From NCBI RefSeq assembly GCF_019219825.1, contig NZ_JAHUXH010000011.1, positions 1 to 64,000 on the forward strand: a stretch of 64,000 bases of DNA. The letters run 5' to 3'. The notes beneath the pieces were generated by a model. The model made no database searches. It saw only the letters and a list, made by a program, of their open reading frames with translations, and was not told the origin of the DNA. Both the position numbers and the translations under genes were made by a program. Positions 32,789-43,810 of this stretch are shown piece after piece. This stretch comes from Streptomyces sp. TRM70350. Its GTDB lineage: Bacteria; Actinomycetota; Actinomycetes; Streptomycetales; Streptomycetaceae. Numbering within the stretch: the stretch's first letter is position 1; every line of letters begins with the position of its first letter.

Positions 32789-33100
32789 CGCGTCGCCGAA
32801 GAAGCGGAACGAATTCACCGCGCGTCCTTCTGAGGGACCGTCACCTTTTCCAGCTGCCTGACCTGGGACGGCCGCGCACCTCCGGCCGTCCTCTGGTATA
32901 TCCGTGCCGATCGGGGGAACGAGTGCCCCCGATGGCCCGTCTCTGCAAGCAAGGCGGCGCGCCATCTGATGACAATGGCGAAGACCCTCGCGCAGTGTTC
33001 GGGAAGGCGCGTCTACGATAGAAGCCTTCACGTCACAGCACCCACCTTCGCCGACCTGAAAAGCCCTCAAAAGCTCCAGGGGAAGGCCAGACGAATCCTG
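32789..33100 (+). other. Intergenic region before mreB
   Basis: A 312-bp gap. After the ndk terminator it contains a TACGAT -10-like box near 33012 within an inverted GAAGGC/GCCTTC pair, a candidate mreB promoter. The open frame reaching back to 32969 is not needed for MreB. I see no gene. Confidence 0.4.
32866..32891 (+). terminator. Terminator of ndk
   Basis: GGACGGCCG (32866-32874) / CGGCCGTCC (32883-32891), perfect 9-bp stem with an 8-base loop. Confidence 0.65.
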
Positions 33101-34132
33101 ATGGGGAACTCAATGTCGTTCATCGGCCGTGACATGGCTGTCGACCTCGGGACCGCCAACACGCTGGTGTACGTCAGGGGTCGCGGGATCGTACTCAACG
33201 AGCCGTCCGTCGTCGCGATCAACACCAACACCGGTGGCATCCTCGCGGTCGGTGCCGAAGCGAAGAAGATGATCGGGCGCACGCCCGGCAACATCGTTGC
33301 CGTACGTCCGCTGAAGGACGGCGTGATCGCCGACTTCGAGATCACCGAGCGGATGCTCCGCTACTTCATCCTGAAGATCCACAAGCGGCGGTATCTGGCT
33401 CGTCCGCGGGTCGTCGTCTGTGTGCCCTCGGGCATCACCGGCGTCGAGCGCCGTGCCGTCATCGAGGCGTCGTCCCAGGCCGGCGCCCGTCAGGTGCACA
33501 TCATCGAGGAGCCGATGGCGGCCGCCATCGGCTCCGGCCTGCCGGTCCACGAGGCCACGGGCAACATGGTGGTGGACATCGGCGGCGGCACCACGGAGGT
33601 CGCGGTCATCTCCCTCGGCGGCATCGTCACCGCCCAGTCCATCCGCGTCGCGGGCGACGAGCTGGACAACGCGATCATCCAGCACATCAAGAAGGAGTAC
33701 TCGCTCCTGCTGGGTGAGCGCACGGCCGAGCAGATCAAGATCACGATCGGTTCGGCGTACGACCTCGACACCGACGAGCACACCGAAATCCGCGGCAGGG
33801 ACCTGGTCTCCGGGCTGCCCAAGACCGTCGTCATCTCGGCCGCCGAAGTGCGCAAGGCGATCGAGGAGCCCGTCAACGCGATCGTGGACGCGGTGAAGAC
33901 GACGCTCGACAAGTGTCCGCCGGAGCTGTCCGGCGACATCATGGACCGCGGAATCGTTCTGACCGGCGGCGGTGCGCTGCTGCGCGGTCTGGACGAGCGG
34001 CTGCGCCGCGAGACCGGTATGCCGATCCATATCGCCGAGGACCCGCTGGACAGCGTGGCGCTCGGGTCGGGCAAGTGCGTCGAGGAGTTCGAGGCGCTCC
34101 AGCAGGTACTGGACGCCCAGCCGCGCAGATGA
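33101..34132 (+). CDS. mreB: Actin-like cell-shape protein MreB
   Basis: A 343-residue protein from ATG 33101 (MGNSMSF); ATG 33113 with GGGGAA before it is also possible. Actin-fold ATPase with phosphate-1 DLGTANTLVY, the connect region HIIEEPMAAAIG, phosphate-2 VVDIGGGTTEVAV, and adenosine loop VLTGGGALLRGL. In Streptomyces MreB acts mainly in spore-wall synthesis, together with MreC, MreD, PBP2 and RodA encoded next. Confidence 0.96.
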   Translation: MGNSMSFIGRDMAVDLGTANTLVYVRGRGIVLNEPSVVAINTNTGGILAVGAEAKKMIGRTPGNIVAVRPLKDGVIADFEITERMLRYFILKIHKRRYLARPRVVVCVPSGITGVERRAVIEASSQAGARQVHIIEEPMAAAIGSGLPVHEATGNMVVDIGGGTTEVAVISLGGIVTAQSIRVAGDELDNAIIQHIKKEYSLLLGERTAEQIKITIGSAYDLDTDEHTEIRGRDLVSGLPKTVVISAAEVRKAIEEPVNAIVDAVKTTLDKCPPELSGDIMDRGIVLTGGGALLRGLDERLRRETGMPIHIAEDPLDSVALGSGKCVEEFEALQQVLDAQPRR

Positions 34133-34147
34133 CGTAACTCTTCGATT

Positions 34148-34181
34148 CCGCCGTACGAGACCATCGCCTCTCGTACGGCGG
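34148..34181 (+). terminator. Hairpin between mreB and mreC
   Basis: CCGCCGTACGAGA (34148-34160) / TCTCGTACGGCGG (34169-34181), perfect 13-bp stem, 8-base loop, no T run. It probably reduces read-through, so mreB is expressed above mreCD (inference). Confidence 0.7.
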
Positions 34182-34300
34182 ATCGTTGATGTAGAGGCAT
34201 AAGCTGCCACAAACAGGCCCGTGGGATTCCGCAGTTCGGTTCTCCCTTCGGGCCGACCCGATTTCCCGGATTCCTATGAGGAAGGGCACGGCCGCCGCAC

Positions 34301-35290
34301 GTGAGGGACACACGAGAGAGCCGGCTGCTTCTTGTGCTGCTGGTCGCCATCGCGTTCGCACTGATCACGGTGGACATCCGCGGCGGGGAGGATTCACCGG
34401 TCGACGGTGCCCGCGGGGCCGCGGCCGCGGTCTTCGGCCCGATCGAGAACGGGGTGTCGTCGGCGGTCGACCCGGTGGGCAACGCGATCGCCGCGATCCG
34501 CGACTCGGGCGAGCGGCACGACCGGCTGGCCGAGTTGGAGCGGGAGAACGCGGCCCTGAAGGCCAGGCTCGGCAGCGACGACCGCAACCGCAGCCGCCTG
34601 GCCCAGCTGAACAAGATGCTGAAGGTCGCGGGTGAGGGCCAGTACGGCATCAAGGGCGCCGAGGTCATCGCCATAGGAGCGGCCCAGGGCTTCTCCTGGA
34701 CCATCACCATCGACATCGGCGCCAACGACGGCATCAAGCGCGACATGACCGTCCTCAACGGCGACGGCCTGGTCGGCCGTGTCACCACCGTCGGCCCGAA
34801 CACGGCGACCGTGCTGCTCGCCAACGACCCCGACTTCACCGTCGGCACCCGCATGGAGGGCAGCGACGAACTCGGCTTCGCCTCCGGCCAGGGCGACCGC
34901 CCGCTGCGGGTGGAACTCCTCAACGGCAAGGCACAGATCAAGAAGGGCGACCGCCTGGTCACCTTCGGCTCGCAGGCCGACAGGCCCTTCGTGCCCGGCG
35001 TCCCGGTCGGCGTCGTCTCCCGCGTCGACCCCTCCGGCGGCGACCTGACCCGCACGCTCTACGTCACGCCGTTCGTCGGCTTCAGCAAGCTCGACATCGT
35101 CGGTGTGGTCGTCCAGACGCCCGAGAAGGACCCGCGCGACACGGTGCTGCCGGCCAAGCCCAAGCCGACTCCGACGCCCACCGTGACGGTGACCGTGACG
35201 CCGGGCGCGGAGAACGCCGAGAGCGCCGAGAGCGCGGAGAACTCCGAGGCGCCCACCGACGGCGAGTCCCAGCAAGAGGAAAACCAGTAG
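34301..35290 (+). CDS. mreC: Rod-shape protein MreC
   Basis: A 329-residue protein; GTG 34301 after GAGGAAGGG. One N-terminal transmembrane segment (LLLVLLVAIAFALITV), a coiled coil (~residues 65-100, RHDRLAELERENAALKARL), and the two beta-barrel domains of MreC (~115-270). The C-terminal tail is Pro/Thr/Glu-rich with a repeated NAESAES motif. It links MreB to wall synthases on the outside of the membrane. Confidence 0.93.
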   Translation: MRDTRESRLLLVLLVAIAFALITVDIRGGEDSPVDGARGAAAAVFGPIENGVSSAVDPVGNAIAAIRDSGERHDRLAELERENAALKARLGSDDRNRSRLAQLNKMLKVAGEGQYGIKGAEVIAIGAAQGFSWTITIDIGANDGIKRDMTVLNGDGLVGRVTTVGPNTATVLLANDPDFTVGTRMEGSDELGFASGQGDRPLRVELLNGKAQIKKGDRLVTFGSQADRPFVPGVPVGVVSRVDPSGGDLTRTLYVTPFVGFSKLDIVGVVVQTPEKDPRDTVLPAKPKPTPTPTVTVTVTPGAENAESAESAENSEAPTDGESQQEENQ

Positions 35291-35304
35291 GGGGAGCTGT
35301 ACCC

Positions 35305-35982
35305 ATGCGCTTCAACCGGATCCTGCTCTCCTCCACCCTGGTCGTCGTCGCCCTGGTGCTCCAGGTGAGCGTCCTCGCCCGGCTGCACCTCCCGGGCGCC
35401 GTCCCCGACCTGGTGCTGCTCACCGTGCTGGCCTTCGCGCTGGTCTACGGCCATGTCAGCGGCGCCCTGATCGGCTTCGGCGCCGGACTCCTCGCCGACC
35501 TCGCCCCGCCCGCCGACCACGCCGCCGGCCGCTACGCGCTGGTGCTGTGCGTCATCGGCTACCTGGCGGGCCTGGTCAAGCCGGAGAACGGCCAGGTCAA
35601 GTCGGCCAGCGGCCCGATGGCCGTGGTGGTCGCCGCCGCGATCGGCAGCACACTGCTGTACGCCGGGGTCGGCGCCCTCGTCGGCGACACCGCCGCCCGC
35701 CATGTCGGCCTGCCCGGCCTGCTGTTCACGGCCGCCCTGTACGACCTGCTGCTCGCACCCTTCGTCGTCCCCGGCCTGATGGCGCTCGCCCGGCGCGCGG
35801 ACAACGACCCGCTGGAGGCCAACTCCGCGGCCAAGGCGACCGACATCTCCTCCGGCTGGCTCTCCTCCGGCACCGGGCTGCGCATCGGCGGCCGGCGCGG
35901 CGGGCTGGGCGGGCTGAAAGTGAGGGCGGCCAGAGCGCGGGTGGCGCGGGCCGGGCGCATCAAGGGGGTCAAGCGGCTGTGA
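35305..35982 (+). CDS. mreD: Rod-shape protein MreD
   Basis: A 225-residue membrane protein with about five hydrophobic segments in the first 165 residues and a basic Gly/Arg-rich tail. AGGGGGAGC precedes ATG 35305 and the gene is 14 bp after mreC. It matches MreD in position and topology. Confidence 0.9.
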   Translation: MRFNRILLSSTLVVVALVLQVSVLARLHLPGAVPDLVLLTVLAFALVYGHVSGALIGFGAGLLADLAPPADHAAGRYALVLCVIGYLAGLVKPENGQVKSASGPMAVVVAAAIGSTLLYAGVGALVGDTAARHVGLPGLLFTAALYDLLLAPFVVPGLMALARRADNDPLEANSAAKATDISSGWLSSGTGLRIGGRRGGLGGLKVRAARARVARAGRIKGVKRL

Positions 35983-36098
35983 ACGCAGGGCAGTTCACCC
36001 GAACGGGGGAACTCAGGCGGAACCCGGCCTCGCCGGCCGACCGTTCATCACTCGTACCCGCACACGCGTACGCGCTCTGAGAGGGGGAGGCAGCCGCA

Positions 36099-38390
36099 GT
36101 GACCAATATTCCCGAGACCGGACGGACCCCACGGGTCCAGACCAGGCTCGTCGTCATCCAGGTCCTCGTCCTCTCCCTCCTGGCCACCCTCGGCGGCCGG
36201 CTGTGGTACCTCCAGATCCGCGAGGGCGACGCCTACGCCAAGGAGGCCTCCGGCAACCACGTCCAGCAGGTCGTCCAGCCCGCCGTGCGCGGCTCGATCC
36301 TGGACGCGCGCGGAGTGGCGCTCGCCGACAACGAGACACGGCTGGTGGTCTCCGCGTCCCGCACCGACCTGCTGAAGATGAAGGACGACGGCAAGGCCGT
36401 CCTCACCAAACTCGCGGGTGTGCTGGGCATGACGCCCAAGGAGGTCATGGAGAAGGTGCGGCTGTGCGACGCCGAGACGCCGCAGCCGTGCTGGAACGGC
36501 TCGCCGTACCAGCCGATCCCCATCACCGACGAGGCCACCCCGCGCCAGGCCCTGCAGATCCGCGAGCGCGCCGAGGACTTCCCCGGCATCACCGCCGAGC
36601 CCCAGGCCGTCCGCCGCTACCCGAGCCCCGGCCGGGCCAACACCGCCCAGGTGCTGGGCTACCTCTCCCCGGTCACCGACCAGGAGATCCAGCAGGCGCA
36701 GGACACCAACTCGCCCTATCTGCGCTCCGACATGGTCGGCCGCAGCGGCCTGGAGCGCCAGTACGACAAGGAACTGCGCGGCAAGGCGGGCGTCACCCGC
36801 TACGAGGTGGACAACCTCGGCCGCGTCATCGGCCAGGCCGAGTCGGACGCCGCCGAGCCCGGCTCCAACCTCGTCACCAGCATCGACGCGCGCGTGCAGC
36901 GGGTCGCCGAGTTCGAGCTGAACGAGGCGATGAAGGAAGCCCGCAAGCAGTGGGACCGCAACACCAACGAGCGGTACAAGGCCGACTCCGGCGCGGTGGT
37001 GGTGATGGAATCCAGGACGGGCCGGATCGTCGCCATGGCGTCCAACCCGACATACGACCCCAACGCCTGGGTCGGCGGCATCTCCGCCAAGGACTACGCC
37101 CGGCTCACCGGCAAGACGTCCAACTACCCGCTGCTCAACCGGGCCATACAGGGTCAGGCGGCCCCCGGCTCGATCTTCAAGGTGGTCTCCACCGCCGCCG
37201 CCGTCCAGGCGGGCTACGCGTTCGACGGCCGGTACAACTGCTCCAGCTCGTACTCGGTCGGCGGCCAGGTCTTCAAGAACTTCGAGTCCCAGAACCACGG
37301 CGCGATCAGCCTGGGCCGCGCCCTGGAAGTCTCCTGCGACACCGTCTACTACGCGCTCGCGCACAGCGAGTGGAAGAAGGACGGCGGCATCAACCCCAAG
37401 GGCAAGCCGAAGGACTACTTCTTCAAGGCCGCCCACCAGTTCGGCCTCGGCAAGGAGACCGGCATCGACCTGCCCAACGAGGTCGCCGGCCGCGTCCCCG
37501 ACCGCGAGTGGAAGCAGCAGTACTGGGAGGCCAACAAGGACGCCTGGTGCAAGACGGGCAAGAAGGACGGGGACTACGTCCAGCGGATCGCCTACGAGAA
37601 CTGCCTCGAAGGCAACAAGATGCGCGCCGGTGACGAGATCAACTACTCGATCGGCCAGGGCGACACGCTGGTGACGCCGATTCAGATGGCCACGATCTAC
37701 GCGGCCATCTCCAACGGCGGCACGCTCTACGACCCCACCGTGGGCAAAGCGATCATCAGCGCCGACGGCAAGCAGGTCACGGAGATCAAGCCCAAGGCGC
37801 ACGGCAGGCTGCCGGTCACGCGGCAGACGCTGGCCCAGATGGACGAGGCGCTGGAGGGCGTCGCCACCCGGGGTACGGCGGCGTGGCGGTTCGGCGGCTG
37901 GCCGCAGGACAAGATCCCGATGCACGCCAAGACCGGTACGGCGGAGGTCTACGGCAAGCAGACCACCTCGTGGTTCGCGACCTACACCGACGACTACGCG
38001 ATCGTGATGACCATCTCGCAGGGTGGTACGGGTTCGGGCGCCTCCGGTCCGGCCGTGCGCAACATCTACGACGCGCTGTACGGCGTCTCCGACGACGGCA
38101 CCATCAACACGAAGAACGCCCTGCTGCCCACCCCGCAGAAGAACCTGCCCGAGATCCAGGCCGACGGCTCGATCATCGCGCCGAAGATCCCCAAGGACGC
38201 GGCGAAGGAACAGCGGGCCAGCCAGAAGGCCCCGGAGGACGAGAGCGGGCAGGTGCAGACGGCGGCGACCGCGCAGACGCCGACCGGGGGCAACCGGGAC
38301 ACGCGTCGGCGCCGGGGTCCCCGGGGTTGCGGAAGCCGCGGGGGTCGCGGGGCCCGCCGAGGGATGCTCAGCCGAAGGATGCTCACATGA
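36099..38390 (+). CDS. mrdA: Penicillin-binding protein 2 (class B transpeptidase)
   Basis: A 763-residue protein from GTG 36099. One N-terminal transmembrane segment, PBP dimerisation domain (~60-240), transpeptidase domain (~280-690) with S358-x-x-K361 (GSIFK), S412-C-D (a variant of SxN) and K611-T-G. It crosslinks peptidoglycan during elongation or sporulation with RodA. The last ~35 residues are Arg/Gly-rich and end in an ATGA overlap with rodA. Confidence 0.94.
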   Translation: MTNIPETGRTPRVQTRLVVIQVLVLSLLATLGGRLWYLQIREGDAYAKEASGNHVQQVVQPAVRGSILDARGVALADNETRLVVSASRTDLLKMKDDGKAVLTKLAGVLGMTPKEVMEKVRLCDAETPQPCWNGSPYQPIPITDEATPRQALQIRERAEDFPGITAEPQAVRRYPSPGRANTAQVLGYLSPVTDQEIQQAQDTNSPYLRSDMVGRSGLERQYDKELRGKAGVTRYEVDNLGRVIGQAESDAAEPGSNLVTSIDARVQRVAEFELNEAMKEARKQWDRNTNERYKADSGAVVVMESRTGRIVAMASNPTYDPNAWVGGISAKDYARLTGKTSNYPLLNRAIQGQAAPGSIFKVVSTAAAVQAGYAFDGRYNCSSSYSVGGQVFKNFESQNHGAISLGRALEVSCDTVYYALAHSEWKKDGGINPKGKPKDYFFKAAHQFGLGKETGIDLPNEVAGRVPDREWKQQYWEANKDAWCKTGKKDGDYVQRIAYENCLEGNKMRAGDEINYSIGQGDTLVTPIQMATIYAAISNGGTLYDPTVGKAIISADGKQVTEIKPKAHGRLPVTRQTLAQMDEALEGVATRGTAAWRFGGWPQDKIPMHAKTGTAEVYGKQTTSWFATYTDDYAIVMTISQGGTGSGASGPAVRNIYDALYGVSDDGTINTKNALLPTPQKNLPEIQADGSIIAPKIPKDAAKEQRASQKAPEDESGQVQTAATAQTPTGGNRDTRRRRGPRGCGSRGGRGARRGMLSRRMLT

Positions 38391-39586
38391 CGGGCGCGAA
38401 CAGCTTCCAGGTCTCCGGATACGGTCCCGAACGCGCGGGCTGGACCCGGCTGTTCGCCCGTGACTCGCTGGCCCGGCGGCTCGACTGGCCGATACTGCTG
38501 TCGGCCCTGGCGCTGTCCCTGATCGGCGCGGTGCTGGTGTACTCGGCGACCCGCAACCGCACCGAGATCAACCAGGGCGACCCGTACTACTTCCTGGTAC
38601 GGCACCTGCTGAACACCGGCATCGGCTTCGCGCTGATGATCGGCACGGTCTGGCTCGGCCACCGCACCCTGCGCGGCGCGGTGCCGATCCTGTACGGGGC
38701 GTCGGTCTTCCTGGTGCTGCTGGTGCTGACCCCGCTCGGCACCACGGTCAACGGCGCCCACTCGTGGATCGCGGTGGGCGGCGGGTTCTCGCTGCAGCCG
38801 TCGGAGTTCGTGAAGGTCACGATCATCCTCGGCATGGCGATGCTGCTGGCGGCCCGGGTGGACGCGGGCGACAAGCAGTACCCCGACCATCGCACGGTCG
38901 TGCAGGCGCTCGGCCTGGCCACGGTTCCGATGCTGATCGTGATGCTCATGCCCGACCTCGGGTCGGTCATGGTGATGGTGGTGATCGTGCTGGGCGTGCT
39001 GCTGGCGTCCGGCGCGTCGAACCGCTGGGTGTTCGGGCTGCTGGGCGCGGGCGCCATAGGAGCCGTCGCCGTCTGGCAGTTGCACATCCTCGACGAGTAC
39101 CAGATCAACCGCTTCGCCGCGTTCGCCAACCCGGACCTCGACCCGGCGGGCGTCGGCTACAACACCAACCAGGCGCGAATCGCCATCGGTTCCGGTGGGC
39201 TGACCGGGTCGGGCCTGTTCCAGGGCTCGCAGACCACCGGCCAGTTCGTGCCGGAGCAGCAGACGGACTTCGTGTTCACCGTCGCGGGCGAGGAACTCGG
39301 CTTTGTCGGCGGTGGGCTGATCATCCTCCTGCTGGGCGTGGTGCTGTGGCGGGCCTGCCGGATCGCGCTGGAGACGACCGAGCTGTACGGCACGATCGTC
39401 GCGGCCGGGATCGTGGCCTGGTTCGCCTTCCAGTCCTTCGAGAACATCGGGATGACCCTGGGGATCATGCCGGTCACCGGTCTGCCGCTGCCGTTCGTGT
39501 CCTACGGCGGGTCGTCGATGTTCGCGGTCTGGGTGGCGGTCGGGTTGTTGCAGTCGATCCGGGTGCAGAGAGCTTTGTCGGCGTGA
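38387..39586 (+). CDS. rodA: RodA, SEDS-family peptidoglycan glycosyltransferase
   Basis: A 399-residue protein from ATG 38387, overlapping the mrdA stop. About ten transmembrane segments; SEDS signatures include SWIAVGGGFSLQPSEFVK (~residue 125-142) and the C-terminal LPFVSYGGSSM. It polymerises lipid II; its partner transpeptidase is the preceding PBP2. Known as sfr in S. coelicolor. Confidence 0.94.
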   Translation: MTGANSFQVSGYGPERAGWTRLFARDSLARRLDWPILLSALALSLIGAVLVYSATRNRTEINQGDPYYFLVRHLLNTGIGFALMIGTVWLGHRTLRGAVPILYGASVFLVLLVLTPLGTTVNGAHSWIAVGGGFSLQPSEFVKVTIILGMAMLLAARVDAGDKQYPDHRTVVQALGLATVPMLIVMLMPDLGSVMVMVVIVLGVLLASGASNRWVFGLLGAGAIGAVAVWQLHILDEYQINRFAAFANPDLDPAGVGYNTNQARIAIGSGGLTGSGLFQGSQTTGQFVPEQQTDFVFTVAGEELGFVGGGLIILLLGVVLWRACRIALETTELYGTIVAAGIVAWFAFQSFENIGMTLGIMPVTGLPLPFVSYGGSSMFAVWVAVGLLQSIRVQRALSA

Positions 39587-39668
39587 GGTCTCTGTCGGTG
39601 TGAGGTCTGTGTCGGCGCGAGGTCTGTGTCGGGGGTGTGAGGTTTCTGTCGATGTGAGGTTCCTCCCG
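39583..39668 (+). repeat. Imperfect 17-bp tandem repeat at the rodA stop codon
   Basis: Five copies of GTGAGGT(C/T)T(C/G)TGTCG(G/A)(T/C) at 39583, 39600, 39617, 39637 and 39654 (last one partial). The first copy contains the rodA stop codon. The spacing is 17, 17, 20 and 17 bp. Confidence 0.75.
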
Positions 39669-39711
39669 TATTGACCTCTTGGTCGCCCTGCCGCCGTACC
39701 CCAACTCCCAC

Positions 39712-39717
39712 TAGATT
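39712..39717 (+). promoter_or_regulatory. Putative -10 box of the CYTH-CHAD gene, leaderless arrangement
   Basis: TAGATT ends 6 bp before ATG 39724, like valS and folC. A TTGACC at 39671 is too far (35 bp) to be its -35. Confidence 0.45.
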
Positions 39718-39723
39718 CGGTTC

Positions 39724-41226
39724 ATGGCGGATACGAAGCGTGAGATCGAGCGCAAGTACGAGTCCGACGACAGTGGGCTGCCCGACCTGACCGGCGTCGC
39801 CGGAGTGGCGGCCGTCCTCGACCAGGGCGTGACCGACCTGGACGCCACCTACTACGACACCGCCGACGAGCGCCTGGCAGCCTCCTCGATCACCCTGCGC
39901 CGCCGCACCGGCGGCACGGACGCCGGATGGCATCTGAAGTTCCCGGTGGCCAGCGGGGTGCGGGACGAGATCCACGCGCCGCTGTCCGACAAGGTGCCGT
40001 CCACGCTGGGCGCGCTCGTCCGCTCCCGGGTACGCGACGAGGAGCTGGCGCCCGTGGTCCGGCTGCGGTCCACACGCGACATACGCCATCTGGTGGACGT
40101 CGACGGGCACCTGCTCGCCGAGGTCAGCCTGGACGCCGTGCGGGCCGAGCGACTCACCGGCGCCGGGGGGAAGGCCGAGTGGACCGAGATCGAGGTGGAG
40201 CTCGCCGACGGCGGCGATCCGGCGTTCCTCGACAAGGTCGAGAAGCGGCTGCGCAAGGCCGGCGTACGGCCCGCCGAGTCCCCCTCGAAGCTGGCCCGGG
40301 CGCTCGCCGAGACCGGCGGGAACGGGCAGCCCCGGAAGCAGGACCGGGCCGAGCCGGTCACCGCCGGCGACCACGTGCTGGCGTATGTGCGGGCCCAGCG
40401 GGACGCGATCGTCGAGCTCGATCCGGCCGTGCGCCGGGACGTGGAGGACTCGGTGCACCGCATGCGGGTCGCCACCCGCCGGATGCGCAGCACCTTCACG
40501 TCGTACCGCAACGTCCTCGACCGGGCCGTCACCGACCCGATCGGCGCCGAGCTGAAGTGGCTGGCGGGCGAGCTGGGCGCGGGCCGCGACCAGGAGGTGC
40601 TGGCCGAGCGGATCAGTGCCGCAGTCGAGGAACTGCCGCCCGCCCTGGTCACGGGGCCCGTCCGGGACCGGCTGCGCGCCTGGTCGAAGGAGCGGGGCGG
40701 CGACTCACGACGGCAGATCATCGACGTACTGAACGGGCCGCGCTATCTCGCGCTGCTGACCTCGGTGGACGCCCTGCTCGCCGACCCGCCGCTGCGCCGG
40801 GCGGCGGCCGGGAAGCCGTCGAAGGTGCTCCCCAAGGCCGTCGGCAAGGCGTACGACGTGCTGGCCGGGCTGGTCGAGCAGGCCCTCGACACCCCGCCCG
40901 GGCACGACCGTGACATGGCGATCCACGAGGCGCGCAAGAAGGCCAAACGGGCGCGGTACGCGGCGGAGGCGGCGGCCCCCGCGCTCGGGAAGCCGGCGTC
41001 GAAGCTGGTGTCGTCGTTCAAGGACCTCCAGACCCTGCTCGGCGAGCACCAGGACAGCGTGATGAGCCGGGAGGCGCTGCGGGAACTGGCCGGGCAGGCG
41101 CACGCCGCCGGGGAGAACGCGTTCACGTACGGCCTGCTGTACGGGAGGCAGGAGCAGCGGGCGGCCGAGGTGGAGCAGGAGTTGCCGGGAGTGTGGAAGG
41201 CGATGAAGGCCTCGGCCGGGATCTGA
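39724..41226 (+). CDS. CYTH and CHAD domain protein
   Basis: A 500-residue protein. Residues ~3-200 form a CYTH triphosphate-tunnel domain with the EIERKY (ExExK) signature at 7-12, paired basic strands and TEIEVELADGG. Residues ~220-490 are a CHAD helical domain rich in conserved His/Lys/Arg (VHRMRVATRRMRS, HEARKKAKRARYA). CYTH-CHAD proteins cleave tripolyphosphate and bind polyphosphate. No operon partner is evident. Confidence 0.9.
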   Translation: MADTKREIERKYESDDSGLPDLTGVAGVAAVLDQGVTDLDATYYDTADERLAASSITLRRRTGGTDAGWHLKFPVASGVRDEIHAPLSDKVPSTLGALVRSRVRDEELAPVVRLRSTRDIRHLVDVDGHLLAEVSLDAVRAERLTGAGGKAEWTEIEVELADGGDPAFLDKVEKRLRKAGVRPAESPSKLARALAETGGNGQPRKQDRAEPVTAGDHVLAYVRAQRDAIVELDPAVRRDVEDSVHRMRVATRRMRSTFTSYRNVLDRAVTDPIGAELKWLAGELGAGRDQEVLAERISAAVEELPPALVTGPVRDRLRAWSKERGGDSRRQIIDVLNGPRYLALLTSVDALLADPPLRRAAAGKPSKVLPKAVGKAYDVLAGLVEQALDTPPGHDRDMAIHEARKKAKRARYAAEAAAPALGKPASKLVSSFKDLQTLLGEHQDSVMSREALRELAGQAHAAGENAFTYGLLYGRQEQRAAEVEQELPGVWKAMKASAGI

Positions 41227-41295
41227 GCGTGCGGACGGGGGCCCCGGCCGCGTTACGCTTGATGGTCACCCCTGTCAGCTCACGAAAGTCCCGCG

Positions 41296-43232
<1,937 letters not shown>

Positions 43233-43236
<4 letters not shown>

Positions 43237-43421
43237 CCAGCGGCGATACGGTCCGGCAGGTGGCTGAGACACTCGCTGGTCTGACCGAGGCGGAGCGTGC
43301 CGAGATGCTTCGCACCCTCGGTGCGAAGGGGCGCGAGCAGGCGCCCCGTGAGGTGCGGCGCACGCCGCTGCCCGCTCCCCGGCGAGCCGAGAGCATCGTC
43401 TCTTCGGTCGAGTGGGTGTGA
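43233..43421 (+). CDS. Small element protein of unknown function
   Basis: A 62-residue protein; GTG 43233 overlaps the stop of the radical SAM gene (GTGA). The N-terminal 35 residues form an amphipathic helix pair (VRQVAETLAGLTEAERAEML), then a basic Pro/Arg-rich tail. It would be expressed from the host gene's promoter by coupling. No family recognised. Confidence 0.5.
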
Positions 43422-43426
43422 TCGAT

Positions 43427-43462
43427 GAGAGGCGTTCGGACAGTGACAGTCCGGCGCCTCTC
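43427..43462 (+). terminator. Terminator after the first element gene
   Basis: GAGAGGCG (43427-43434) / CGCCTCTC (43455-43462) with an inner CGGA/TCCG pair. It would end transcription that enters from the radical SAM gene. Confidence 0.65.
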
Positions 43463-43594
43463 ACTCGTTGTGGGATGCGGTTCCCGCACAGATGAACGGC
43501 TTTCCCGTTCTGGAAAGCCAGGGATCTTGACCCCGCTGCCCGCAGGTCGGAAGCATCGATCGGGACGCTGACTGTCGACGTGAGGGGGGAAGCC

Positions 43595-43810
43595 GTGGGC
43601 GCACCGCTGCGGAAGCTGTCGGGAGACCCGGACTGCAAGAACGGCACGTGCCCGACTCTGTGGGGTACGGACGACGGCAAGGACTACGTGGTGCAGGGAT
43701 ACGTGATCACGGGCCCTGAGCGGCTGGCACAGCTCGACCTGCCCGAGGGGGAGACGGCCGTCATGATCCCGGCCGCAGTCCTTGAGGAGTACTTCAGTGC
43801 TCGCGGGTGA
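43595..43810 (+). CDS. Small protein preceding DUF6879/HTH pair
   Basis: A 71-residue protein. GTG 43595 with GGGGGGA 5 bp upstream is preferred over GTG 43580. It contains DCKNGTCPTLW (two Cys) and then VVQGYVITGPERLAQLDLPEGETAVMIP, read in parts, a small beta-rich fold. The same kind of protein often precedes DUF6879 and XRE genes in Streptomyces. It overlaps the next gene by 14 bp. Confidence 0.65.
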   Translation: MGAPLRKLSGDPDCKNGTCPTLWGTDDGKDYVVQGYVITGPERLAQLDLPEGETAVMIPAAVLEEYFSARG

